A stretch of DNA of 64,000 nt. Source: JAGSPQ01 sp038206395. GTDB lineage: Bacteria; Myxococcota; Myxococcia; Myxococcales; Myxococcaceae. The translations under genes were made by a program, and so were the position numbers. Shown in pieces: positions 26,313-35,163 of this stretch. The stretch is from the NCBI GenBank assembly GCA_038206395.1, contig JBBRAX010000030.1, forward strand, positions 23,333 to 87,332. Reading direction: 5' to 3'. Position 1 is the first letter of the stretch; every line of letters starts with the position of its first letter. The notes beneath the pieces were generated by a model. It made no database searches, was not told the origin of the DNA, and saw only the letters and a program-made list of their open reading frames with translations.

Positions 26313-27509
26313 CTACTCGGGCTTGACGGTCGTGACGTACTTGAACTTGCCGTCTTCGACCTTCAACACGACGGCCGGCTTCACCGCGTCGCGCTTCTCG
26401 TTCATCGAGATGGTGCCCGCAACGCCCGGGAAGTCCTTCGTCTTCGCGATCTCGTCGCGCAGCGCCGGGCCCGAGAGGTCAGGCGCGCGCTTCATCGCGG
26501 CGATCGCGACGCTGGCCGCGTCGTAGCCGAGCGCCGCGAGCGAGTCGGGCACGCCGCCGTACTTGGCCTTGTACTTGGCGATGAAGTTCTGCACCACGGG
26601 CGACGGGTCTTCCGGCGAGTAGTGGTTCGAGACGTAGCTGCCGTCGATCGCCTTGCCGCCGAGCTCGAACAGCTTCTCGCTGTCCCAGCCGTCGCCGCCC
26701 ATCATCACGACCTTGAGGCCGAGCTCACGCGCCTGGCGGGCGATGATGCCGACGTCGTTGTAGTAGCCCGGCACGTACAGGCCTTCGGCCTTCATCTTCT
26801 TGATGGCCGTCAGCTGCGAACGGAAGTCGGTGTCGCCCTTGGCGTAGCTTTCGATGCCGACGATTTTGCCGCCCATCGTCGAGAAGCTGCGCTCGAACAC
26901 CTCGGTGAGGCCGACGGAGTAGGCGCTCTTCACGTCCTTCAAAATCGCGACCGATTTGAACTTGAGCTCGTCGTGCGCGAACTTCGCCATCACATAGCCC
27001 TGGAAGGGGTCGATGAAGCAGACGCGGAAGATGTAGTCGCCCTTCTCGGTGACAGCCGGGTTGGTCGACGACGGCGAGATCATCGGAATCTTGTTGTCCT
27101 GGCAGATGGGGGCCATCGCCAGCGAGTTGCTGGAAGCGACCTCGCCGAGAATCAGCTTCACCTTGTCCTGGGTGATGAGGCGGGTGGCGGCGCTGGCGGC
27201 TTCTTCCGGCTTGCTCTGGTCGTCGTACACGATGACGCGAACCTTCCTGCCCTTGACGCCCCCGGCGGCGTTCGCTTCTTCGAGGGCGAGCTCGATGCCG
27301 TTGCGGGTCGAGATGCCGAAGGCGGCTTCGGCGCCGGTCAGGCTGCCGACTTCCCCGATGACGATGTCGTCGGTGTCGGCCTTCGGGGCTGCCGCGACCA
27401 CCGGGTCGGCCTTCTTCTCTTCGACGGCCGGGGGGGCCACCGGCTTCTTCTCACAGCCGAGGCTCAAGACCGCGAGGGCGGCAAAGGCAGAAAGCAGGGT
27501 CGAGCGCAT
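26313..27509 (-). CDS. livK: Branched-chain amino-acid ABC transporter substrate-binding lipoprotein LivK
   Basis: The 398-residue product has a lipoprotein signal (MRSTLLSAFAALAVLSLGC), an Ala/Pro/Lys linker, and a type 1 periplasmic binding fold (IVIGEVGSLTGAEAAFG, GEVASSNSLAMAPI, MMGGDGWDSEKLF). It captures the substrate in the periplasm for LivHM. ATG 27509 is supported by GGAGGAG seven bases upstream. It is the first gene of the liv operon and carries a hairpin in its leader (see 27526-27545). The ligand could also be another amino acid or small amide. Confidence 0.92.
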   Translation of the reverse strand: MRSTLLSAFAALAVLSLGCEKKPVAPPAVEEKKADPVVAAAPKADTDDIVIGEVGSLTGAEAAFGISTRNGIELALEEANAAGGVKGRKVRVIVYDDQSKPEEAASAATRLITQDKVKLILGEVASSNSLAMAPICQDNKIPMISPSSTNPAVTEKGDYIFRVCFIDPFQGYVMAKFAHDELKFKSVAILKDVKSAYSVGLTEVFERSFSTMGGKIVGIESYAKGDTDFRSQLTAIKKMKAEGLYVPGYYNDVGIIARQARELGLKVVMMGGDGWDSEKLFELGGKAIDGSYVSNHYSPEDPSPVVQNFIAKYKAKYGGVPDSLAALGYDAASVAIAAMKRAPDLSGPALRDEIAKTKDFPGVAGTISMNEKRDAVKPAVVLKVEDGKFKYVTTVKPE

Positions 27510-27525
27510 GAAGGCTCCTCCAAGG

Positions 27526-27545
27526 AAAAAGGGCTTTAAAAGCCC
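27526..27545 (-). terminator. Terminator-like hairpin in the livK leader
   Basis: On the minus strand GGGCTTTTAAAGCCC is followed directly by TTTTT, the form of a Rho-independent terminator. It lies just before the livK Shine-Dalgarno. No minus-strand gene lies upstream that would need termination, so it may be a leader attenuator or a stabilising stem. This is inference from structure only. Confidence 0.4.
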
Positions 27546-27604
27546 GCGCCTTCTAGCCGCATCGCCCAGGGGTGTCGACGACAAGCTCCCTCGGCGGAGT
27601 ACCC

Positions 27605-27661
27605 GCTGACCCCAAGGTGAGCGATGACCCCCGGGCAGGGTCGGATCCGCGCGGGGTCAGC
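27605..27661. promoter_or_regulatory. Perfect 9-base inverted repeat between livK and a histidine kinase gene
   Basis: GCTGACCCC at 27605-27613 pairs with GGGGTCAGC at 27653-27661; a smaller GACCC/GGGTC pair is nested inside. It lies 35 bases upstream of the kinase start and within the divergent intergenic region. It could be an operator or an RNA hairpin. Confidence 0.3.
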
Positions 27662-27695
27662 CGGGCACAGCGGTTGCTCTGATCCAGGTTCGGAC

Positions 27696-28994
27696 ATGTT
27701 CACCCAGCCTTCACTGCCGCTGCGCAGCCCCGAAGAAGAAGAGCGGGTGGTGCGCTGGCGCCGGAAGGCGACGTTGCTGATGTCGCTGCTGATGCTTCCC
27801 TACATGCTCGAGGACCTGTATTCGGGCGGCGAGCACAAGGCGAAGCTGATCGCGACCAAGTTGGTCTGGGGGCTGGTGCTGGTCGCCTGTTCGCTGCCGA
27901 TGATGAAGGCCTCGCGGCGCGCCCGGAAGGGGTTGCTGTGGCTGATGACGTTCACCAGCAGCGTCGCGATGGGCGTCATCGCGTACCACCGCGGTGACCA
28001 CCACACCGCCTACTTCGCCTGGCTCATCGCCCTGCCCTTCTGCCTGGTGATGCTCACCCGCGACGAAGTCGGCGCGGCCGTCATCGCCGGCCTCGGCACC
28101 GTTGGCTCGGCGCTGATGGTGCTGCAGCTTCAGGCCGCCCCCGTCGAAGACCAGGTGCAGTGGTTGTTCTGCGTGGGCAGCGCGGCAGGCCTGGCGTTCT
28201 ATGCGGCCGTGCAACAGCGGTGGAACGCGAGAGAGGCGTATCTGCGGGCTGAGGAGCACCTCGCCGCGCTCGGGAAGCTGGCCCACAGCGAGAAGCTGCG
28301 GTCGCAGAGCGAACGGATGTCGCTGGTCGGCCAGCTTGCCGCGGGCGTCGCGCACGAAATCAACAACCCGCTGGGCGCCGTGTCGTCCAACCTCGAGTTC
28401 CTCGAAGGCGAGCTTCAGTTCCCGAGCGTCAGCCGCGAGGATCAACGGCTGGTGATGCTCGAGACGCAGGTGGCGTTGACGCGCATCAAGGGCATCGTGC
28501 GCGACCTCACCGCGTTCTGCCGCGAGGGGGTCGAAGACGCGACGCCGGTCGACCTGTTGAGGGCCGTCACCGAGGCCGAGAAGCAGTGCGCGCCGCAGCT
28601 GCAGGGGCGCGTCGGCCTGATGAACGAATTGCCAGAAGGACTGAGGCCGGTGATGGGCAACCAGGCGCACCTCATTCAGGTGTTCACGAACCTGATGGTG
28701 AACGCAGCCGAAGCGGTGGGGCCAGAACGCGCCGACGGTCAGGTGTGGATTCGCGCGACGGCCATCGAAGACGGGGTGTTGGTGCAGGTCGACGACAATG
28801 GGCCCGGGTTCGAAGAGCCGGTGCTGGCGAGCCTCTTTCAGCCCTTCTTCACCACCAAAGGTCCGGGCGGCGGCGTGGGCATGGGGCTCGCGACGTCGCG
28901 CGAGTACCTGCGGCGCGCGGGCGGAGACCTGCTGGCGGATCAACGCCCCGGCGGCGGGGCGCGGTTCACACTCGCCCTGCGCAGTGCGCCGTAG
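27696..28994 (+). CDS. Membrane sensor histidine kinase
   Basis: The 432-residue protein has about five N-terminal hydrophobic segments (about residues 25-170), then HisKA with H-box AAGVAHEINNPLGAVSSN near 218. The ATPase domain shows NLMVNAAEAVG, DDNGPGF and GVGMGLATS. It closely follows the NtrB/ZraS-like plan. ATG 27696 is chosen; an ATG at 27624 is in frame but adds a Gly/Ser/Pro-rich stretch. It is divergent from the liv operon; no response regulator adjoins. Confidence 0.87.
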   Translation: MFTQPSLPLRSPEEEERVVRWRRKATLLMSLLMLPYMLEDLYSGGEHKAKLIATKLVWGLVLVACSLPMMKASRRARKGLLWLMTFTSSVAMGVIAYHRGDHHTAYFAWLIALPFCLVMLTRDEVGAAVIAGLGTVGSALMVLQLQAAPVEDQVQWLFCVGSAAGLAFYAAVQQRWNAREAYLRAEEHLAALGKLAHSEKLRSQSERMSLVGQLAAGVAHEINNPLGAVSSNLEFLEGELQFPSVSREDQRLVMLETQVALTRIKGIVRDLTAFCREGVEDATPVDLLRAVTEAEKQCAPQLQGRVGLMNELPEGLRPVMGNQAHLIQVFTNLMVNAAEAVGPERADGQVWIRATAIEDGVLVQVDDNGPGFEEPVLASLFQPFFTTKGPGGGVGMGLATSREYLRRAGGDLLADQRPGGGARFTLALRSAP

Positions 28995-29006
28995 CCCCTA
29001 CCAGGC

Positions 29007-31031
29007 TTACGGCTCGGGCAGAGACGCCTTGCTCTGCGGCTGGCGCGTGGTGCGAACGATGAAGTCCGTGCCGTTGTTGTCGGTGTCGAGGTTGTTGCCC
29101 GCCCCGACGTCCACGCCGCTGACCATCGACGCCGCGGTGGCCGACGAGTTCGCGCGGCGCTCGATGGAATTTCCGGCGGTGAAGCTGGCGCCGACTGCGG
29201 GCGACGTCTCGGGCCCGAGCGCGCCGTTGCCGTAACCAACGGTGTCAGCGACGAGTGGGTCGACTCCGCCATCCGGAGCAGTCGCCGACGTCGTCACCCC
29301 CGGAAGTCCGAGCCGCACGTGGCCGTCGGTGCCCGACAGGTTCATCGTCGTGTCCGCGCCCGCCGCGGTCTTGACCACTTGATCCGCCGCTGGCGTGCCC
29401 GCGTAACCAGACGCGGTGCCCGAAGCGAGCAGGTAGTAGCCCTTCGGCCCAATCATCGTGCCCGCGGGAATCGTGTCGATCGCCTGGTAGCCTGCGCCCG
29501 CGGCCGACCGGTACTGAATCTTCCAGCCGCCCAGGCTCACCGCGGCCGGCCCTCCGTTGTAGAGCTCGACGAACTCGTCGCCCGCACCCACCGGCCCCGC
29601 GGCGGCCAGCTCAGAGATGACGATGTCGCAGACGTCTCCTTTCCCGTCGCCATCGGTGTCCGTCTGCGTGGGGTTCGCCAACGTCTGACAGTTGTCGCAG
29701 ACGTTGCCCTTGCCGTCGGAGTCAGCGTCGAGCTGCGTCGCGTTGGAAACCGCCGGGCAGTTGTCACAGACGTCGCCGCGCGCATCACCATCGACATCGG
29801 TCTGGTTCGCGTTCGGCGTCGCCGCGCAGTTGTCACACGCGTCGCCCTTTCCATCGCCATCCGTGTCGAGCTGGGTCGGGTTCGCGATGGTGGGGCAACT
29901 GTCGCACGCGTCACCTTTGCCATCGCCATCGCCATCAGCCTGCGAGGTGTTGGCGTTCAGCGGGCAGTTGTCAGCGGTGTCGGCCACTGTGTCGTTGTCG
30001 TCGTCCGGGTCGCACGCGTCGCCCATCGCATCGTTGTCGGCGTTCGACTGCGTGGGGTTCGCCATGGTCGGGCAGTTGTCACATGAGTCGCCGCGGCCAT
30101 CGGAATCGCCGTCGGCCTGCGTCGGGTTCGCCACGATGGGGCAGTTGTCACAAGCGTCGCCCTTGCCATCGCCATCCATGTCGGCCTGGTTCACATTGAC
30201 GACGGTCGGACAGTTGTCGCAGGGCCCGGGGATGCCGTCGGTGTCGACGTCGTCGGTGGCGTTCTGACAGAAGCCGGCGTCTCCGGCGGGGGTGCAGGTG
30301 ACGACGCCGCAGCCCGTCGCTCCGCCACATTTGGTGCCGATGCCGGGCACGTCGGGCAGCCCGCACGCGTTGCAGTTGTTCCGGTTCGGCCCGCCACACA
30401 CGGTGCCCGTACCGGCGGGGTTGCACTGGAGCGTGCCCGCGCAGCCGCCCTGGTTGCACGCGTCTCCGATTCCGGTGACATCGGGCATCCCGCAGACGCC
30501 GCAGTTGTTCTTCCGCGCTCCGGGACACGAAGGCGCGCTGCCGCCGTCGGTCGAGCAGGCAGTGGTGCCGGGGCAGCCGTTGTCGCCGACGCACATCATC
30601 CCGAGGCCGGAAATGTTGGGCTTGTTGCACTGCGCGCAGTTGTTTGGATTACCGCCCGGGCAGGTGACCGCCTCTTTCCCCTGACAGATGTACGTGCCGC
30701 AGGTCGGGCACGTCTCGCCGGGGTTGTGCTCGAGCACGGTGCAGCCGCCGCACGCGTTCGCCGCGCCTTCGTCGACTTCGCCGTCGCAGTTGTTGTCGCG
30801 CTCGTCGCAGAGCTCGGGCTTGGGGATGACCGAGCCCATGCAGTCACCGCGCTTGCCAGAAGCACTGCAGATGAAGCTCCCCGCGCGGCACTCGCCGATG
30901 CCGAGCGTGCCGTTCGGGCCGGGGTAACAGGTGTACGTGCGGCCCGGCTCGCACTCGCCGGCGCCCGTCGAGCAGCCCGCCGCGATGGCGGCGAAGGCGA
31001 GAAACAGGCTCGGGAGCAGGCGGCGCGGCAT
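29007..31031 (-). CDS. Lipoprotein with MopE-type motif, thrombospondin type 3 repeats and lamin-tail domain
   Basis: The 674-residue product has a lipoprotein signal (lipobox AAGC near residue 20), a MopE-like Cys/Asp motif (CDERDNNCDGEVDEG), Cys-rich modules with NNC-x2-C spacing (about 120-275), and about ten Asp-rich calcium-binding repeats of the thrombospondin type 3 kind (pattern DxDGDGKGDACDNCP, about 275-500). A lamin-tail domain follows (VISELAAAGPVGAGDEFVEL). It is probably a calcium-stiffened cell-surface rod with a globular tip. Monocistronic; it converges on the histidine kinase gene. No sorting tail, so anchoring is by lipid. Confidence 0.85.
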   Translation of the reverse strand: MPRRLLPSLFLAFAAIAAGCSTGAGECEPGRTYTCYPGPNGTLGIGECRAGSFICSASGKRGDCMGSVIPKPELCDERDNNCDGEVDEGAANACGGCTVLEHNPGETCPTCGTYICQGKEAVTCPGGNPNNCAQCNKPNISGLGMMCVGDNGCPGTTACSTDGGSAPSCPGARKNNCGVCGMPDVTGIGDACNQGGCAGTLQCNPAGTGTVCGGPNRNNCNACGLPDVPGIGTKCGGATGCGVVTCTPAGDAGFCQNATDDVDTDGIPGPCDNCPTVVNVNQADMDGDGKGDACDNCPIVANPTQADGDSDGRGDSCDNCPTMANPTQSNADNDAMGDACDPDDDNDTVADTADNCPLNANTSQADGDGDGKGDACDSCPTIANPTQLDTDGDGKGDACDNCAATPNANQTDVDGDARGDVCDNCPAVSNATQLDADSDGKGNVCDNCQTLANPTQTDTDGDGKGDVCDIVISELAAAGPVGAGDEFVELYNGGPAAVSLGGWKIQYRSAAGAGYQAIDTIPAGTMIGPKGYYLLASGTASGYAGTPAADQVVKTAAGADTTMNLSGTDGHVRLGLPGVTTSATAPDGGVDPLVADTVGYGNGALGPETSPAVGASFTAGNSIERRANSSATAASMVSGVDVGAGNNLDTDNNGTDFIVRTTRQPQSKASLPEP

Positions 31032-31080
31032 CGTCGCTTGCCACAGTGGCGCAGGCCCGCCACGCTCGCAAGTTACGAAC

Positions 31081-31551
31081 TCATGCGCCTTTCTTCGCCC
31101 GGAAGTCGGCGAGCCCCTTTGCGGCCTGGGCCTGCACTTTGTTCCTCAGAAACCCCGACCAGCCGAGCAGCACCCCGGGAAGTCCGAGGGCCATCCGGCT
31201 CCAGCGCCAGAAGTCGAACTGGTCGACGTGCTTCGTGACGAGGCCGTCACGGAAGGTGAAGGTGGCCTCGATGATGTTGTGCACCTGGCGGCCGCCCTGG
31301 AAGAGGTACTTCGCTTCCCAGTGCACGCTGCCCTTCGTGTCGTCGGCCTGCACGTCACGAAACGTGAGCGAGAAGCCCTTGGCCCGGCTGGTGAGCATCG
31401 TCCACATGTCGCCGATTTCAGCGCCGCGCAGGTTGGGAAACGCGGGGTCCGAGAACTCGGCGTCGGGCGCGTAGAGCTTCACCATCGGCCCTGGATCCTG
31501 ACGCGCGAAGCCTTCGTAGAACGCGGTGAGCTTCTGGGCGTTTGGGTGCAT
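31081..31551 (-). CDS. SnoaL-like / NTF2-fold protein
   Basis: The 156-residue protein starts MHPNAQKLTAFYEGFARQD and shows the cone-shaped NTF2/SnoaL pattern: MVKLYAPDAEFSDPAFPNLRG, then VHWEAKYLF and FTFRDGLVTKHVDQFDFWRW. Such proteins are isomerases, dehydratases or ligand binders of small molecules; the substrate is unknown. It is divergent from a TetR regulator with 45 bases between the starts, so it is the likely target of that regulator. Confidence 0.8.
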   Translation of the reverse strand: MHPNAQKLTAFYEGFARQDPGPMVKLYAPDAEFSDPAFPNLRGAEIGDMWTMLTSRAKGFSLTFRDVQADDTKGSVHWEAKYLFQGGRQVHNIIEATFTFRDGLVTKHVDQFDFWRWSRMALGLPGVLLGWSGFLRNKVQAQAAKGLADFRAKKGA

Positions 31552-31596
31552 GGGAAAGAGACTGTGGCATGGGTCAATTGGGCTACGAAGCGCTTG

Positions 31597-32172
31597 ATGG
31601 AGCCCGAGCAGACCACGCACGACGAAATCATCGTCGCGGCGATGAAGGTGTTCGAACGGCTCGGCTTCGCGCGCACCCGGGTGGAAGACATTCTGGCCGC
31701 CGCGAAGGTGTCGCGCCGCACGTACTACGCCTACTTCACCAGCAAGGAAGACGTGCTCGCCGGCATCTACGCGCGCACCACGAAGGAGCTGCTCACTGCG
31801 ATGATGGCGGCGGTGCAGGCGAACGATGCGGGGCCGCTGCAGGCCATCTACCTGGGCACCGACCTGTACCTGAACTTCCACCTCGAGAGCCCGCGGATGC
31901 TTCAGGTGCTGCTCGAGCAGGCAATGCTGTCGGACTCGCCGCTGGCGGTCTTGCGCAAGGGCTTCCGGGCGCAGCTGTACGGGCTCTTGTCTGACGCCGC
32001 TGGCAAGCCCGACCCGTACATTCCGATCGCGCTGGTCGCTGCGCTCGAGGGGCTCTCGCACCACCTTCTCGAAAACGACGCCGGGCCGAAGGACATCGAG
32101 CGCGCGAAGCAGTCGATGCGGCTCATCGTTCGACAGGTGATTGGCGAGGCGAAGGTCCGCAAGCGGGCGTGA
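31597..32172 (+). CDS. TetR/AcrR-family transcriptional regulator
   Basis: The 191-residue protein has the TetR DNA-binding domain near its N-terminus (HDEIIVAAMKVFERLGFA, VEDILAAAKVSRRTYYAYF) and a helical ligand domain behind it. It likely represses the adjacent divergent SnoaL-like gene and itself. ATG 31597 is chosen because the helix-turn-helix begins about ten residues later; longer upstream reading is not protein-like. Confidence 0.9.
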   Translation: MEPEQTTHDEIIVAAMKVFERLGFARTRVEDILAAAKVSRRTYYAYFTSKEDVLAGIYARTTKELLTAMMAAVQANDAGPLQAIYLGTDLYLNFHLESPRMLQVLLEQAMLSDSPLAVLRKGFRAQLYGLLSDAAGKPDPYIPIALVAALEGLSHHLLENDAGPKDIERAKQSMRLIVRQVIGEAKVRKRA

Positions 32173-32181
32173 CGCAAGCGC

Positions 32182-32679
32182 CTACCCAGGCGGCGCGCGG
32201 CGCTCGAGCTCGCGCAGGTGCCACTCGAGCTCCTGCTCTTCCCGCCCCACGTCGAAGCCGGCCGCGCGCGCGCCGTCGACGATCGCCAGACAGCACATCA
32301 ACACCCGCACCGTCGCCGGGCCTGGCTCGACGTCGGGGTGCCCGTAGAGCTCGTGCTTCAGCTGCTGCACCAGGGTGTAGAAGTCACGCCAGCAGACGGC
32401 GGCCGCAAGCTCGGCCAACGGCCCGGTGTTGGTGAAGACGGGACTGAAAGCGATTCCCGCCTCGGCCAGCGCCAGCGCCCTTCCGTCTTGCAGCAGCAGC
32501 GACACGTACGGCCGCATCGTCTGGTGGTCGGTGCGTTCTTCCAGCGCCTGCACCTGGGTGTCTGCGACGGCCAGCGTCTTGCCCGACGCGATGTCGAGCA
32601 ACAGGCCCGCGTCCTCGTCGTACAGCACGCTGCGGGGCGGCCGGGCGCAGTGCACGAGCAGCTTTTCTTTCACGCTCAC
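32182..32679 (-). CDS. Conserved-looking protein of unknown function
   Basis: About 165 residues. Visible features are VLYDEDAGLLLDIASGKTLA, RPYVSLLLQDGRALALAEAG and a helical C-terminus rich in Glu/Arg. No signal peptide or membrane segment; no family recognised. The start is uncertain: GTG 32679 or GTG 32673 are plausible, and ATG 32733 would make the gene overlap the start of the divergent lipoprotein gene. Confidence 0.58.
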   Translation of the reverse strand: MSVKEKLLVHCARPPRSVLYDEDAGLLLDIASGKTLAVADTQVQALEERTDHQTMRPYVSLLLQDGRALALAEAGIAFSPVFTNTGPLAELAAAVCWRDFYTLVQQLKHELYGHPDVEPGPATVRVLMCCLAIVDGARAAGFDVGREEQELEWHLRELERRAPPG

Positions 32680-32731
32680 GTAAAGACGCTTCTGCTTACA
32701 GCGCGCCGCGAAGGTCAATAGATTCCGCCCC

Positions 32732-33313
32732 ATGAGACTGCTCGCTGCTCTGCTCGTGATGGCGCTGTCGGGATGTTCGGTGGTGAAGGCGACGCGGGTG
32801 GCCGAGGACTGGCCGACCGCGCACGCCTCGAAGGTAAAGCGCTTGACCGTCGTGGTGCAGCCGCCGCCCGACAACCAGCAGAAGGCCGGCGAGGCGTGGA
32901 CGCGCATCGTGCGCCGCTACGTGAACATGAAGCGGAACTTCCTGGTGCGCGCCGAGCTCGTGCAGGTGGACCCGGTCGAGCTCACCGCTGTCTGCACCGA
33001 GGGCACCGAAGGCATGCTGTGGCTCAAGCCGCAGGTCACGCCGAAGGGCACGGGGTTCGAGGCGACGGTCGACGGCAAGCTGGTGCGCTGCGGCGACGGG
33101 CTCGAGCTGTGGTCGGGCACCGCGGCCGGCTCTTTCGAAGCGAAGGACGACAGGCTCACCGAGGTGACCGCGATGTACGGCAAAGAGTTCGCCCCCGAGG
33201 TCGAGCGCTACATTCCCCTCGCGATGAACCTGCTGCGGCCGCTGCTCGACACGCTGCCCAACCCCGTGCTCACGCCCGAGGAAGAGGAAGAGAAGGCGAC
33301 CGTCGACGAGTAG
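32732..33313 (+). CDS. Small lipoprotein, probably MXAN_6521/LA_1396-like
   Basis: The 193-residue protein starts MRLLAALLVMALSGC (lipobox LSGC). The mature part is a single domain with RLTVVVQPPPDNQQKAGEAW, RNFLVRAELVQ and LWLKPQV, followed by a helical acidic end. This resembles the myxobacterial and leptospiral lipoprotein family of that name; I say so from memory of the pattern and without a search. Function unknown. It converges on the WGR protein gene with no gap. Confidence 0.7.
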   Translation: MRLLAALLVMALSGCSVVKATRVAEDWPTAHASKVKRLTVVVQPPPDNQQKAGEAWTRIVRRYVNMKRNFLVRAELVQVDPVELTAVCTEGTEGMLWLKPQVTPKGTGFEATVDGKLVRCGDGLELWSGTAAGSFEAKDDRLTEVTAMYGKEFAPEVERYIPLAMNLLRPLLDTLPNPVLTPEEEEEKATVDE

Positions 33314-34999
33314 CTACTCACCGACCGAGCAGTACCGGTAGGCGTCTTCGCCGGCGCGGTCGGGCTCTTGTTCCTTCCCGAAGTTCACTTCCTTCGCGAG
33401 CTTCAAGACCTTCGGCTTGCTTGCGTCGGTGAGCGCGTTGTCGTCGAGCTCGAGGTGCTGCAGGTGGCCGAACGCGTTTGACGCAATCATCGCGTCGATG
33501 CTCGCGTCGGTGAGGCAGCCCATCGAGAGGTCCAGCGAGGTCAGCTGCTTCAGCAGCTTCGACTTCGGCAGCGCGCCGGCGACCTCGTTCACGAAAGTGC
33601 AGTTCATGATTCCGAAGTGCTTCAACTTCGGGAACTGGGTGCCGTTGAGAATCGGCATCACGTCCTTCAGGTCGCCCGACGCGCCGTAGTTCTCGTCGCC
33701 GAACCAGAGGCTCAACCGTTCGAGGTTGGGCGCCTTCAGCGAGCTGATGTCTTTGAGGTTCTCGCGGGTGAGGCCGCCCGTCTCGATGGTGAGCTCGCGC
33801 AGTGCGGGAAGCTGGAGGTTGGAGGCGAACCCAATCTGCCCGCCGCGCAACGTCAGCCGCTTCAACGTCTTCAGCTTCGCGAGCGCTGCGCCTGCGTCGC
33901 CCGTGTTCGTATTCGAGATGTCCCAGTCGCCGAGGTCCCCGACGTACAGGTCTTCGAGGTACGGCGGAGGAGCGGCCTCGAGCACATCGACCAGCGGCTG
34001 GAAGTTCGACTCCTCTTCACCGGGGAAGGGCCCGACCCGCAGCCCGCGCAGGAACTTCGCCGTGGGCAGGCAGAGCAAAGCAGCCAGCGCCTTCTTCGCC
34101 TTCGCGTCTTCGCCTCCGCCGTCATCCCACATCGGCCACGACATCCTCGCGCCGCGGATGAAGCCGAGGTGCCAGTCGAGCACGAGTTCCCTCTCGCCGC
34201 CTTCGAAGGTCGAGAGCGGGCCGAGCAGGCGTTCTTTGTTCTTATTGATCAGCGCGGCCGCGGCCTTGTTCAGCTCTTTCTTCTTCGCCTCGTCCTTCGC
34301 TTCCGCTGCCTGGTGCTGGAGGACGATCAGCTCGCCGCGCGCTTCGCCCTGGCCCGAGAGCCAGTCGGCGTAGACGAGGTAGCCATTCGGGTCGTCGAGG
34401 TCTCTGGCGATCTCCGCCTCGAGCTCCGGGTTGGTCGGACCCAGGTCGGGGCCGTGCTTGCCAACAGGGTGGTAACCCTTCTTCGACTTCTCGGCGATCA
34501 GCGCGTCGGCGTCGTTCTCTGCTTCCGACTCGCTGTCGAAGTCCTTCGTCTTTTCCTGGCCCGCGGTGCCGAGCTTGCCGAAGCGAACCGTGTGGGCGGA
34601 GTCCTCGACTTTGATTTCCCAGAACTTCGCCGCGCCGTCTTCGGTGTTTTCCCAGCGGCGGAAGCCGTCATCAGGGCGCGGCGCTTCTTCCTGCTTCGGT
34701 GGCGGAGGAAGAGCGGCAGCCTTCGGCTTCGGCAGCGGCTCCATCGGGGCGGTGACGCGCTCGTTCGGTGGACCCGCCACCGCGCCCGACGCCTTTTCCC
34801 CGTAGCCCTTGCCGGTCTTTTCCTTCACGAGCTTGTCGTGAAGCTTCTGCGCAGCGGCCGTCGACCCCTCGTCCTTGACGGTGGTCTGCCCCGCCGAGCC
34901 AATCTTTCCGTACCGGGTGCGCACCTCGTTCTTCTCGATCCACACTTCCCAGAACTTGCTCGACGTCCCCTCGACGAACTCGAAATAGCGCCTGGCCAT
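33314..34999 (-). CDS. Protein with two WGR domains, TIGR02996-type motif and leucine-rich repeats
   Basis: The 561-residue protein begins with a WGR domain (YFEFVEGTSSKFWEVW, RTRYGKIGSAGQT), a Pro/Lys linker, and a second WGR (KFWEIKV, VRFGKLGTAGQEKTKDF). A TIGR02996-like motif follows (RDLDDPNGYLVYADWLSGQG, then ARGELIVLQ). The C-terminal half has leucine-rich repeats (LKTLKRLTLRGGQIGF, LQHLELDDNALTD). The family is typical of myxobacteria. WGR domains bind nucleic acid in PARPs; the role here is unknown. ATG 34999 starts directly at the WGR domain, with AGGG upstream. Confidence 0.86.
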   Translation of the reverse strand: MARRYFEFVEGTSSKFWEVWIEKNEVRTRYGKIGSAGQTTVKDEGSTAAAQKLHDKLVKEKTGKGYGEKASGAVAGPPNERVTAPMEPLPKPKAAALPPPPKQEEAPRPDDGFRRWENTEDGAAKFWEIKVEDSAHTVRFGKLGTAGQEKTKDFDSESEAENDADALIAEKSKKGYHPVGKHGPDLGPTNPELEAEIARDLDDPNGYLVYADWLSGQGEARGELIVLQHQAAEAKDEAKKKELNKAAAALINKNKERLLGPLSTFEGGERELVLDWHLGFIRGARMSWPMWDDGGGEDAKAKKALAALLCLPTAKFLRGLRVGPFPGEEESNFQPLVDVLEAAPPPYLEDLYVGDLGDWDISNTNTGDAGAALAKLKTLKRLTLRGGQIGFASNLQLPALRELTIETGGLTRENLKDISSLKAPNLERLSLWFGDENYGASGDLKDVMPILNGTQFPKLKHFGIMNCTFVNEVAGALPKSKLLKQLTSLDLSMGCLTDASIDAMIASNAFGHLQHLELDDNALTDASKPKVLKLAKEVNFGKEQEPDRAGEDAYRYCSVGE

Positions 35000-35163
35000 G
35001 AAGGTCACCCTCTGATTGAGAAACCGCAAGGTATCGAGTGCCGGCCGCGGGCGGATCTAAAATCTAAACCGCTTCGGCACGCGGTCATACGGCGCGCACC
35101 CAGAAGTGCGCCGCCTGCTCTCCATCGTCCCCGTCGGTCGTGACTTGCGCGCTCGCCGCCTGG

